Below are positions 8,973 through 16,096 of a DNA stretch of 64,000 bases, piece after piece (position 1 is the stretch's first letter; every line of letters starts with the position of its first letter). Made by a program: the position numbers and the translations under genes. Origin of the DNA: Phenylobacterium sp. (GTDB taxonomy: Bacteria > Pseudomonadota > Alphaproteobacteria > Caulobacterales > Caulobacteraceae); contig NZ_PNLB01000023.1 of NCBI RefSeq assembly GCF_013822795.1, forward strand, positions 27,107 through 91,106, written 5' to 3'. The notes below the pieces were generated by a model. The model was not told where the DNA came from and did no database searches. It saw only the letters and a program-made list of their open reading frames with translations.

Positions 8973-9128
8973 ATGCGCTTCCCCCGCCTCCGCCCTAAGA
9001 CCCCTGCCGTTTTGGTCCTTGAGTTGGCGTTAATTGGCCTCGCTACGCCGGTTCTGGCCGTAGCATCGGAAGCCGGAGAACGTGCTCGACCCCTTACGCC
9101 TGAGGCCTGGCTCTGCGGCGCGAACCGA

Positions 9129-9950
9129 TCAGGTTGAGGCCGACTGGAGGAAGTTGGTGTCGGTCATCCAGCGGATCCAGGCTGTGCCCGCCGTGATGAA
9201 GGCCACTGCTAGCTCTCGGGGCGGTGGCGTTGGCTCGGGCGCGCCATCAGCATGGCGATACGAGTGGGCCCCGTTCACCCACTCACCGAAAGCGGCGATC
9301 AGTCGACCGCCGGCATCGGATGCCCGGTCGGAGTAGTAGGCTCTTAGGCGGGGTGCGAGGTTCTTGTCGATTTCGCTCTTGCCCAAACGAGCTACGCCAA
9401 ATTCCTGCTTGAACACCGATTCCGCTGCGTCGAAGACGCTCCGCACAGCTGTCAGGGTGTCGTCGTTTACAAGCGCATTCATTCCGCCTTGATAGGAGGC
9501 GAGGGCTGCTCCATGCCCGTGTTCAGATAGCGAGGCTATTGCTGAAACACGCGCCTGCTGGAAGGCCGCGTCAATGTAAGGATGAAGGCCGCACTCTTCG
9601 TCGGTGGTGTACTGCAAATTCTCTTCGCGAAGAGCGCGCTCGACGAAGCCGCGGAGCGTCTGCTTGTAGCCGTCCCGGTTGGCCACGCTGTAGGCAATGG
9701 TCAAGGAGTCGAGCAGGTCGCGGAGCTCCAATTTGAGAAAGAAGGCGTCCCAATCCACTTCGTCAAAGAAGGTGGGAACTTTAACTCCGAGCTCCACCTG
9801 AAGCACTTCTGGAAGATCCTCGGAAAGCGTTCCGGAGGAAATCTTGATGTAGCCAGCGATGCGTCTCCGAAAGCGCTCGCTGTCCGCACCGGGTGCCCCC
9901 TTTGAGATGTACTCTAGGCTAAATCGCCTCCCCAAAGCTCGCTCTGTCAT
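9129..9950 (-). CDS. orphan hypothetical protein with Abi/HEPN-like C-terminal segment
   Basis: A 273-residue soluble protein; a GGGGGGA lies just before the ATG at 9950 at unusually tight spacing. No signal peptide or membrane helix. The N-terminal half is mainly helical (FFDEVDWDAFFLKLELRDLLD; YKQTLRGFVERALREENLQY). The last ~60 residues (LIAAFGEWVNGAHSYRHADG then PPPRELAVAFITAGTAWIRW) resemble a C-terminal segment that I have seen in abortive-infection-like hypothetical proteins, including the typical N-x-x-H-x-Y-R-H. The similarity is from memory and is not a proof of function. Composition is less GC-rich than surrounding genes, and the neighbours are another orphan and a decayed phage-type gene. 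Confidence 0.65.
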   Translation of the reverse strand: MTERALGRRFSLEYISKGAPGADSERFRRRIAGYIKISSGTLSEDLPEVLQVELGVKVPTFFDEVDWDAFFLKLELRDLLDSLTIAYSVANRDGYKQTLRGFVERALREENLQYTTDEECGLHPYIDAAFQQARVSAIASLSEHGHGAALASYQGGMNALVNDDTLTAVRSVFDAAESVFKQEFGVARLGKSEIDKNLAPRLRAYYSDRASDAGGRLIAAFGEWVNGAHSYRHADGAPEPTPPPRELAVAFITAGTAWIRWMTDTNFLQSAST

Positions 9951-10094
9951 GATCCCCCCAGTGTGCTCGCCCCACGACTATGCGTTGGGGCGCGGAGGAT
10001 CAATGAGGGCCGAGCGCCGAGCGGGCGACCTATGAAACTAAATCAAAGGAAATCAATGCCGCGCGGAGTAGACGCGAGGGCACAGGACGTCCCG

Positions 10095-10290
10095 TCGGGT
10101 CGCGTAGCAGGGCCAACGTCGACCTCAGAGAGGCGGCCCAGACCTTCACCCGATCAGCCGTAAGAACCTGGCGTCCATCATGCGCGACAAGGAACAGCCC
10201 GCCGCGGCGCGCGTCACCCTCGACCGCGCCCACGGGAAGCCCAAGCAGGCGATGGAGCACAGCGGCCTCGGCGGAGGGCCCGATCCGACA
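10095..10290 (+). pseudogene. decayed DUF5681-family fragment (phage-associated)
   Basis: Two adjacent frames together give a recognisable family segment. From about 10103 the frame reads RSRANVDLREAAQTFT; after a shift between roughly 10150 and 10165 another frame reads KNLASIMRDKEQPAAARV, then TLDRAHGKPKQAMEHSGL. The order DLREAAQ-FT, L-SIM-DKE-PAAARV, LDRAHGKP is typical of DUF5681 proteins found near phage and mobile genes. Compared with what I expect of the family, about six residues are missing between AAARV and LDRAHGKP, and no start codon fits. I read it as a frameshifted and partly deleted remnant. Confidence 0.6.
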
Positions 10291-10601
10291 TGTGGGCCTT
10301 TCCGGCCTGACCGATTAGCAGCTCCACACATTGGGGGTATCTTTGGTCCTCTTGCCGGCGCCGACGGAAGCGGTCGAGCCTGACGTTGACGCGAGGGGAC
10401 TCATCTAGCGTCCGCTTCTCAGCTGCGACCTAACTTCCACTTCTGGCGCGCTCGCGACCTGTGCCGGCGATTTGGCCGACGCTGCTAGGCAGCGGTCGAT
10501 CTATGGATCGCCCGCGGTCGCGCCGGGACGTTCGGCGATCACTCAAGTCACCAAATGCTTCCTAAGACCTTGTGGAACCTTGTTCGAAAGGGTCCGATCA
10601 C

Positions 10602-10616
10602 CTGTCGCCCCGACAG
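10602..10616. promoter_or_regulatory. short palindrome upstream of the P450 gene
   Basis: CTGTCG at 10602-10607 and CGACAG at 10611-10616 are perfect inverted repeats around CCC, 28 bases before the P450 start. The 15-base size suits a TetR-type operator, and a TetR gene follows the P450, but the link is only positional. Confidence 0.3.
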
Positions 10617-10643
10617 AGGGCGTTTTAGGGCGAGGGAACAGTC

Positions 10644-11924
10644 ATGGCTGCCGCGGACATCCTGAAGGACAAGCGCGCCGCCGCGCACAAGGCCGCCTAC
10701 GAGGCGCCGGTGGAGGAACTGAATCCGGCCCGCGCCTCGTTGTTTCGCGACGACTCCATGTGGCCGATCTTCCAGCGCCTGCGCGATGAGGCCCCTGTCC
10801 ACTTCACGCCCGACAGCAACTACGGGCCCTATTGGTCGATCACCCGCTACAACGACATCATGTCGGTGGATTCCAACCACCAGGTGTTCTCGTCGGCCAA
10901 GGGCATCTCGCTGACCCCGAAGGCCGCCCAAGGGTTCCGCGACCCGAATAACACCGCCACCAACTTCATCGCCATGGACCCGCCGCGCCACGACGTGCAG
11001 CGCAAGACGGTCAGCCCGGCGCTGTCGCCGCACGCCCTGACCGTCATGGCCCCGCAGATCCGCGAGCGGGCCGGGCTGATCCTCGACTCGCTGCCGGTCG
11101 GCGAAGCCTTCGATTGGGTCGACCTGGTGTCGAAGGAGCTCACCACGATGACGCTCGCGACCCTGTTCGACTTCCCGTTCGAGGAGCGCCGCAAGCTGAC
11201 CCGCTGGTCCGACGCCATGACCACGCCGCCCGGCTATCCCGGCGGCGCAGCCGATCTGCAGGACCTGCGCGCGACCATGAACGAGTGCTTCGGCTACTTC
11301 ACCGAGCTGTGGAACCAGCGCGTGAACGCCGAGCCGGCCGGCGACCTGATCTCCATGCTGGCGCACGGCGAGGAGACGCGGAACATGACCATGGCCGAGT
11401 TCCACGCCAATGTCGGCCTGCTGATCATCGGCGGCAACGACACCACGCGGAACACCATCTCAGGCTCGGTCTACGCGCTGAACCAGAACCCCGACCAGTA
11501 CGCCAAGCTGCGCGCCGACCACGGCCTGATCACCTCGATGGTCTCCGAGACGATCCGCTGGCAGACCCCGCTGGCCCACATGTCGCGCACCGCCACCCAG
11601 GACTTCGAGATGGGCGGCAAGACCATTCGCGAAGGCGACAAGGTGGTCATGTGGTACGTCTCGGGCAATCGCGACGAGCGCGTGATCGAGAACCCCAACA
11701 GCTACATCGTCGACCGCGCCCGCCCGCGCCAGCACATGTCGTTCGGCTTCGGCATTCATCGCTGCGTCGGCAACCGCCTGGCCGAACTGCAGCTGACCAT
11801 CATCTGGGAAGAGATCCTCAAGCGCTTCCCCGACATCCAGCTGCAGGCCGAGCCGAAGCGCAGCTACTCGACCTTCGTGAAGGGCTACGAAGACATGACC
11901 GTGGTGCTGCCGACCCGCCACTGA
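10644..11924 (+). CDS. cytochrome P450, CYP153-like (alkane/fatty acid omega-hydroxylase type)
   Basis: A 426-residue soluble bacterial P450. The heme-binding loop FGFGIHRCVGNRL places the Cys ligand at residue 374. The I-helix carries LLIIGGNDTTRNTISG, and the K-helix ExxR is SETIRW. The segment GDKVVMWYVSGNRD and the heme-loop context closely match my memory of CYP153, a family that hydroxylates terminal carbons of alkanes and fatty acids using a 2Fe-2S ferredoxin and its FAD reductase. Neither partner gene is in this window. A TetR-type regulator follows 60 bases downstream in the same direction and may control it. The exact substrate cannot be read from sequence. Confidence 0.85.
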   Translation: MAAADILKDKRAAAHKAAYEAPVEELNPARASLFRDDSMWPIFQRLRDEAPVHFTPDSNYGPYWSITRYNDIMSVDSNHQVFSSAKGISLTPKAAQGFRDPNNTATNFIAMDPPRHDVQRKTVSPALSPHALTVMAPQIRERAGLILDSLPVGEAFDWVDLVSKELTTMTLATLFDFPFEERRKLTRWSDAMTTPPGYPGGAADLQDLRATMNECFGYFTELWNQRVNAEPAGDLISMLAHGEETRNMTMAEFHANVGLLIIGGNDTTRNTISGSVYALNQNPDQYAKLRADHGLITSMVSETIRWQTPLAHMSRTATQDFEMGGKTIREGDKVVMWYVSGNRDERVIENPNSYIVDRARPRQHMSFGFGIHRCVGNRLAELQLTIIWEEILKRFPDIQLQAEPKRSYSTFVKGYEDMTVVLPTRH

Positions 11925-11984
11925 GGCTGGTTGCGGCGCACGTCATCGTCCATGGTCGGGGCTGTCTTCTAAGGACAGCATGAG

Positions 11985-12557
11985 ATGACGCGCTTGGCGA
12001 TCGCAAGCTCCGGAACTTTGCGCCGTCGGGTCTTGGACGCAGCGCGCCGCCTGGTCGACCAGGGCGGGGCGGACGCCTTGCAGCTCCGGCTCATCGCAGC
12101 GGAAGTCGGCAGTGGGGTTGCGAGCCTCTACTACCATTTCGCCAACAAGGACGCCTTGCTGGCGGCGGTCGCGGTCGAAGGCTGGCGGGAGCTCGCCCAA
12201 ACGATCGAGCGGTCCATGGCGAGCGGCAAGTTCCAACGCCGGATCGACGCCGCGTCGGCCGCGTTGCTGACGTTCATCCGCAGGCGGCCGCACCTCTACG
12301 CGCTCATGCAAATGGAACCGAACCTCGCGGTGCGGGAAGCTGAGCAGAGGGCGTTCGAGGTGTTCCAGAGCTCGTTGCTCGGCGACGACAGGGCCCCGGC
12401 TGATCGGGTCGAGGACATCGCTCGTGTATTCTGGGTGCTGGGACGCGGCATCGCCCTCAGCGTCCACATGCAGGAGGACGTGGATTCCGCCGAACGGCTG
12501 GAGCAGGCGGTTCTGCGGGGGCTGGCCTTCCTCCTCTCCCCACGGTCGGCGGGCTGA
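11985..12557 (+). CDS. TetR-family transcriptional regulator
   Basis: A 190-residue regulator. The N-terminal DNA-binding domain includes RRRVLDAARRLVDQGGADALQLRLIAAEVGSGVASLYYHFANKDALLAAVA, where the SLYYHF-NKDALL signature is diagnostic. The C-terminal ligand domain is helical and unassigned. AAGGA lies nine bases upstream of ATG. It follows the P450 gene after 60 bases, so it may be co-transcribed and may regulate it. The ligand is unknown. Confidence 0.87.
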   Translation: MTRLAIASSGTLRRRVLDAARRLVDQGGADALQLRLIAAEVGSGVASLYYHFANKDALLAAVAVEGWRELAQTIERSMASGKFQRRIDAASAALLTFIRRRPHLYALMQMEPNLAVREAEQRAFEVFQSSLLGDDRAPADRVEDIARVFWVLGRGIALSVHMQEDVDSAERLEQAVLRGLAFLLSPRSAG

Positions 12558-12593
12558 CTCGGGCGACGGCCTCAGCCGGTCCTAAGCTCCGCC

Positions 12594-13586
12594 CTAGGCG
12601 CGCGCGAACGCCTCGGCGATCTCCTCGCGGCTCGCCCCGGCCCCCAGCAGCAGGCTGAGCAGCAGCCGGGCCTTGCGCGCGTCCAGAAGCCCCGCGCCGA
12701 TCAGGCCGCGGCCCAGCAGGTCGATCTCGCCGCCGGCATAGCCGTAGGTCTTCTCGAGCGTCTCGCCCGCCCCTGTGCGCGAGGCCAGCACGACCGGGGC
12801 CTTGGCCGCCAGCTGGGCCAGCGGCTCGACCATGGCGAACGGCACGTGCCCGCCGCCGACCGCCTCGACCACCATCCCGGCCACCGGCTCGCGGGTGAGG
12901 TCGCGCAGGCTCTGCGGGTCGCCGCCGAAGACCATCGGCAGCAGGATCACCCGCGGCGGGGCGCCTTTCCAGATGACCGTCGGCGTGCGCTCGGCCGGCC
13001 GGAAGGCGATCCGCACCCGGTCCTCGACCACCCAGCCAAGCGGCCCGATCGTTCCCGAGCCGAAGGCCGAGGTCTTGTGCGTATGGCGCTTGGCCACAAA
13101 GCGTGCGGCGTGAATTTCGTCGTTCATCACCGCCACCACGCCCAGCCCTCGGGCGGCCGGGCTCGCGGCGACGCGGATCGCCGCGGCCAGGTTGGCCGGC
13201 CCCTCCGCGCCGGGCTTGGTCGGGTCGCGCATCGCGCCGGTCACCACCACCGGCTCGGCCAGGTCCAGCAGCAGGTCGAGCAGGTAGGCGGTCTCCTCCA
13301 GGGTGTCGGTGCCCTGGGTCACGACCACGCCTTGGGCGCCGCCGGCCACCGCCGCACGAATGCGTTCGGCCAGGGCGGCGACGTCCTCGAACCCCAGCTC
13401 GACGCTCGCGGCCTTGGAGACCGTCTCGCCGGCGACCTGCGCCACCGCCGCCAGGTGCGGCACGCCCGACAACAGGTCGTTGGCGTCCAGCGTGGGGACC
13501 ACGCCGGAGCCGCCGCTCCCCTCCATGGAGATCGTGCCGCCCAGCGAGAAGACGGTGATGCGCGGGCGTGGGGGGGCGGACTGCAA
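12594..13586 (-). CDS. L-asparaginase (bacterial type I/II family)
   Basis: A 330-residue enzyme hydrolysing asparagine to aspartate and ammonia. The first catalytic Thr is in FSLGGTIS near residue 17, and the second Thr-Asp pair is in VVTQGTDTLEETAY near residue 92. Lys in RHTHKTSAF region near 173 and the Gly-rich VVEAVGGGHVP also fit. No signal peptide is present, so it is probably cytoplasmic. It is convergent with the TetR gene. A related activity such as glutaminase-asparaginase cannot be excluded. Confidence 0.85.
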   Translation of the reverse strand: MQSAPPRPRITVFSLGGTISMEGSGGSGVVPTLDANDLLSGVPHLAAVAQVAGETVSKAASVELGFEDVAALAERIRAAVAGGAQGVVVTQGTDTLEETAYLLDLLLDLAEPVVVTGAMRDPTKPGAEGPANLAAAIRVAASPAARGLGVVAVMNDEIHAARFVAKRHTHKTSAFGSGTIGPLGWVVEDRVRIAFRPAERTPTVIWKGAPPRVILLPMVFGGDPQSLRDLTREPVAGMVVEAVGGGHVPFAMVEPLAQLAAKAPVVLASRTGAGETLEKTYGYAGGEIDLLGRGLIGAGLLDARKARLLLSLLLGAGASREEIAEAFARA

Positions 13587-13773
13587 GACGGACCTCGGGG
13601 GACGGGTTCTGAACGGCTCCTTTGGCGCGCTTGACGCCGCCGCGCCAGCCCTGATGCGTCGCCGCAGGACAAGACCCGATGCGCGCGACGCGCCCCTCCC
13701 CGCCCGCCGCCGTCTGCTATGATGGCCGCTCGCTCCGCGGCCGCCCCGGGGCGATGCGTTTCAGGACGATCTC

Positions 13774-13968
13774 ATGCCGAGGGAACTGCACTACATCGGT
13801 CGCCAGGATCACGAGCCGATCGACGACGCCCGCCACTTCCACATCTGCACCCGCTGCGGACAGCCGGTCGACAAGCGCGACCCCGGCGCGGTCGCCCGGC
13901 ATGAGGCGCGCGGCCACGATCCGCCCCCGCGCGAGACCGCCGCCCCGTCCTCCTCGCCCGCCGACTGA
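13774..13968 (+). CDS. small zinc-ribbon-like conserved protein
   Basis: A 64-residue protein. The central HICTRCGQPVDKRDPGAVARHEARGHDPP carries a CxxC pair followed by two spaced histidines, which looks like a small metal-binding site; the CGQPVD-RD motif recurs in short alphaproteobacterial proteins I remember. The rest is charged and Pro-rich. No function is known. Confidence 0.55.
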   Translation: MPRELHYIGRQDHEPIDDARHFHICTRCGQPVDKRDPGAVARHEARGHDPPPRETAAPSSSPAD

Positions 13969-14072
13969 AAGCGGCACGCGCGATGTCGGCATCTTGCCGC
14001 CGCCCGGGGCTGGACGTATGCTCGCGTCCAAATCCCCCGATTGTGCGCCGCATCCGCGGCGATCGGGGTCGT

Positions 14073-14285
14073 ATGCGCATCTACTCCTTTTCCCTGATCA
14101 ATCATCTCGGCGAGCGGTTCGACACGCGCACCGCGGCCTGCGCCGACGACGCCGCGGCGATCGCCCACGGGCGGGGGTTCGAGCGTGAAGGCTATCCGGT
14201 CGAGGTCCACATCGACGGCCAGCGCGTGGCGCTGTCGGCGACCCCGACCTGGGTCCCGGAACCTTGGCTGCGCCACCTGCTCTGA
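14073..14285 (+). CDS. small hypothetical protein
   Basis: A 70-residue protein starting MRIYSFSLINHLGERFDTRT. The ATG at 14073 is preferred over an upstream in-frame start because this N-terminus is the compact, conserved-looking part. Predicted alpha/beta (FDTRTAACADDAAAIAHGRGFEREGYPVEVHIDGQRV written in part). No domain recognised. It ends just before a strong inverted repeat that could terminate transcription. Confidence 0.55.
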   Translation: MRIYSFSLINHLGERFDTRTAACADDAAAIAHGRGFEREGYPVEVHIDGQRVALSATPTWVPEPWLRHLL

Positions 14286-14290
14286 TCGGC

Positions 14291-14322
14291 ATCGGCAGGT
14301 TGTCGGCCCCGAACCTGCCGAT
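14291..14322. terminator. perfect 11-bp inverted repeat between convergent genes
   Basis: ATCGGCAGGTT at 14291-14301 and AACCTGCCGAT at 14312-14322 are perfect inverted repeats with a ten-base loop. The element lies six bases after the small gene's stop and between it and the converging nagE. No T-tract follows on either strand, so it is a likely but unproven bidirectional terminator. Confidence 0.5.
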
Positions 14323-14419
14323 CGTGACGATAGAGGCGACTTTTCGCGTCTCTGAGTCCGCCCTACGGGCCCTATCGTGAGCGTTCCTGCAAGGCGGGCC
14401 TGAGAAACCTGCCGCTAGC

Positions 14420-16096
14420 CTAGGCCGGACGCAGCAGAATCTGTACGCTTCCGTCCGGCAACCGGGCCACGCCGCGCGCCCCGCGGGCGCTCAGCAACGC
14501 CTCGTCCAGCGCCGCCGGATCGACCAGCCGCACGCACACGCGGCCGGCCTTGAGCCCGGCCTCGACGACATTGCCCGCCCCGCCCAGTCCGGCCAGCCAC
14601 GGCCCGACGTCGAACGCTGCGGCCGGGGCCGCAACCGCTTGCGGCACAGGAGTTCCGCCGCCGGCGATCGCCGCCCGGATCTCGCCCGCCACCTGGTCGG
14701 CGATCGGGCCCAGCACCACCTGCAGGGCCTTGTCCGAGGGCCGCACCATGCCGCGCGAGCCCAGGGCCTTCAGCGCCGCCTCGTCGACCGCGCCCTGGTC
14801 GGCCACCACCAGCCGCAGCCGCGTGGTGCAGGCGTCGACGCCGATCAGGTTGCCGGCCCCGCCGAGCGCGACGACGAAGTCCTCGCCGCGCTTGCCGCTC
14901 AGGGGCCTGGCCTCGGCCGCCGTCGGCTCGGCCTCGCGGCCCGGGGTCTTGAGGTCGAAGCGCATGATCGCCCAGCGGAAGACGCCGTAGTAGAGCGCGA
15001 AGTACGCCGCCCCGATCGGCAGCAAATACAACGGGTTGGTGGCCTTTCCGAAGTTCAGCGCATAGTCGAAGAACCCCGCCGAGAAGCCAAATCCGAGCTT
15101 CACGTCCAGCAGGCTCATGACGATGAACGACAGCCCGGTCAGCAGCGCGTGGATGGCGTAGAGCACCGGCGCCAGGAACATGAAGCTGAACTCGATCGGC
15201 TCGGTCACCCCGGTCAGGAAGGTGGTCAGCGCCATCGAGCCGAGCATCCCGCCGACCGCCTTGCGCCGATGCGGCGGGGCGGCGTGGTACATGGCCAGGC
15301 ACGCCGCCGGCAGGCCGAACATCATCACCGGGAAGAACCCGGCCATGAACGACCCGGCGCTCGGATCGCCGGCGAAGAACCGGTTGAGGTCGCCGGTCGC
15401 GCCGTGGAAATCGCCGACAATGAACCAGGCGATGTTGTTGAGGATGTGATGGAGCCCGGTGACGATCAGCGCCCGGTTCAGCACCCCGTAGACGAACAGC
15501 CCCGCCTCGCCCGAGCCGACGATGGCGCGGCTGGCGCCGTCCATGCCTGCGTCCAGGCCCTCATAGGTGAAGCCGACCAGCGCCCCGAGGATCAGGCCGG
15601 CCAGCCCCGCAACGATCGGCACGAACCGCCGCCCACCGAAAAAGGCGAGATATTCCGGCAGCTTGATGTTCGAGAACCGATTGTAGAACTGCCCTCCGAT
15701 CAGGCCGGACAGGATGCCGATCGGCACCGAGACCTTGGCGATCGCCTTCTCCTTGAAGGCCGCGGTCGCCAGGCCGACGGCGTCGCCGGACATGCCCTTC
15801 AAGGCCTCAGGCGGGACATGCAACAGCACCTCGGCGCTGCGCGTCGCGATCAGGAAGCAGACCACGCCGGCCAGTCCGGCCGCGCCGTTGTTGTCGCGCG
15901 CCAGCCCCACCGCCACGCCCGCCGCGAACAGCAGGCCGAGGTTGGCGAAGATCGCCTCCCCCGCCGCGGCCATGAACGGCACGTCGAGCAGGTCGGGCTG
16001 GCCCAGCCGCAGCAGCAGGCCGGCGGCCGGCAGCACGGCGATGGGCAACATCAGCGCCCGTCCGAGGGATTGCAGCGCTTCAAGGGGCGAGGCCAT
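14420..16096 (-). CDS. nagE: PTS N-acetylglucosamine transporter, IIBC component (NagE-type)
   Basis: A 558-residue PTS permease. The ATG at 16096 overlaps the stop of the upstream PTS gene (TGATG), so the two are translationally coupled. Residues 1-385 are the membrane EIIC domain (GLLFAAGVAVGLARDNNGAAGLAG; GLHHILNNIAWFIVGDFHG, which fits the sugar-binding region; ITGVTEPIEFSFMF-type motif seen as LTGVTEPIEFSFMF). An EIIB domain follows with the phosphorylated Cys in IGVDACTTRLRLVV. A second EIIB-like repeat forms the C-terminus (LAGLGGAGNVVEAGLKAGRV) but lacks a Cys at the equivalent position. The protein imports GlcNAc and phosphorylates it to GlcNAc-6-P, with phosphate from the fused IIA-HPr-EI protein encoded next door. 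Confidence 0.9.
   Translation of the reverse strand: MASPLEALQSLGRALMLPIAVLPAAGLLLRLGQPDLLDVPFMAAAGEAIFANLGLLFAAGVAVGLARDNNGAAGLAGVVCFLIATRSAEVLLHVPPEALKGMSGDAVGLATAAFKEKAIAKVSVPIGILSGLIGGQFYNRFSNIKLPEYLAFFGGRRFVPIVAGLAGLILGALVGFTYEGLDAGMDGASRAIVGSGEAGLFVYGVLNRALIVTGLHHILNNIAWFIVGDFHGATGDLNRFFAGDPSAGSFMAGFFPVMMFGLPAACLAMYHAAPPHRRKAVGGMLGSMALTTFLTGVTEPIEFSFMFLAPVLYAIHALLTGLSFIVMSLLDVKLGFGFSAGFFDYALNFGKATNPLYLLPIGAAYFALYYGVFRWAIMRFDLKTPGREAEPTAAEARPLSGKRGEDFVVALGGAGNLIGVDACTTRLRLVVADQGAVDEAALKALGSRGMVRPSDKALQVVLGPIADQVAGEIRAAIAGGGTPVPQAVAAPAAAFDVGPWLAGLGGAGNVVEAGLKAGRVCVRLVDPAALDEALLSARGARGVARLPDGSVQILLRPA

Larger units (their letters stand above)
9951..10643. other. 693-base region without an intact gene
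   Basis: It contains the decayed DUF5681 fragment (10095-10290) and, near its right end, an imperfectly spaced set of short inverted repeats before the P450 gene, including CTGTCG-ccc-CGACAG at 10602-10616. No other gene is supportable. Confidence 0.5.

Noticed and set aside
8892..9137. 81-residue plus-strand frame between the two orphan genes
   Set aside because: It overlaps the start of the orphan at 8972, has no ribosome site and no recognisable domain, although a hydrophobic stretch is present.
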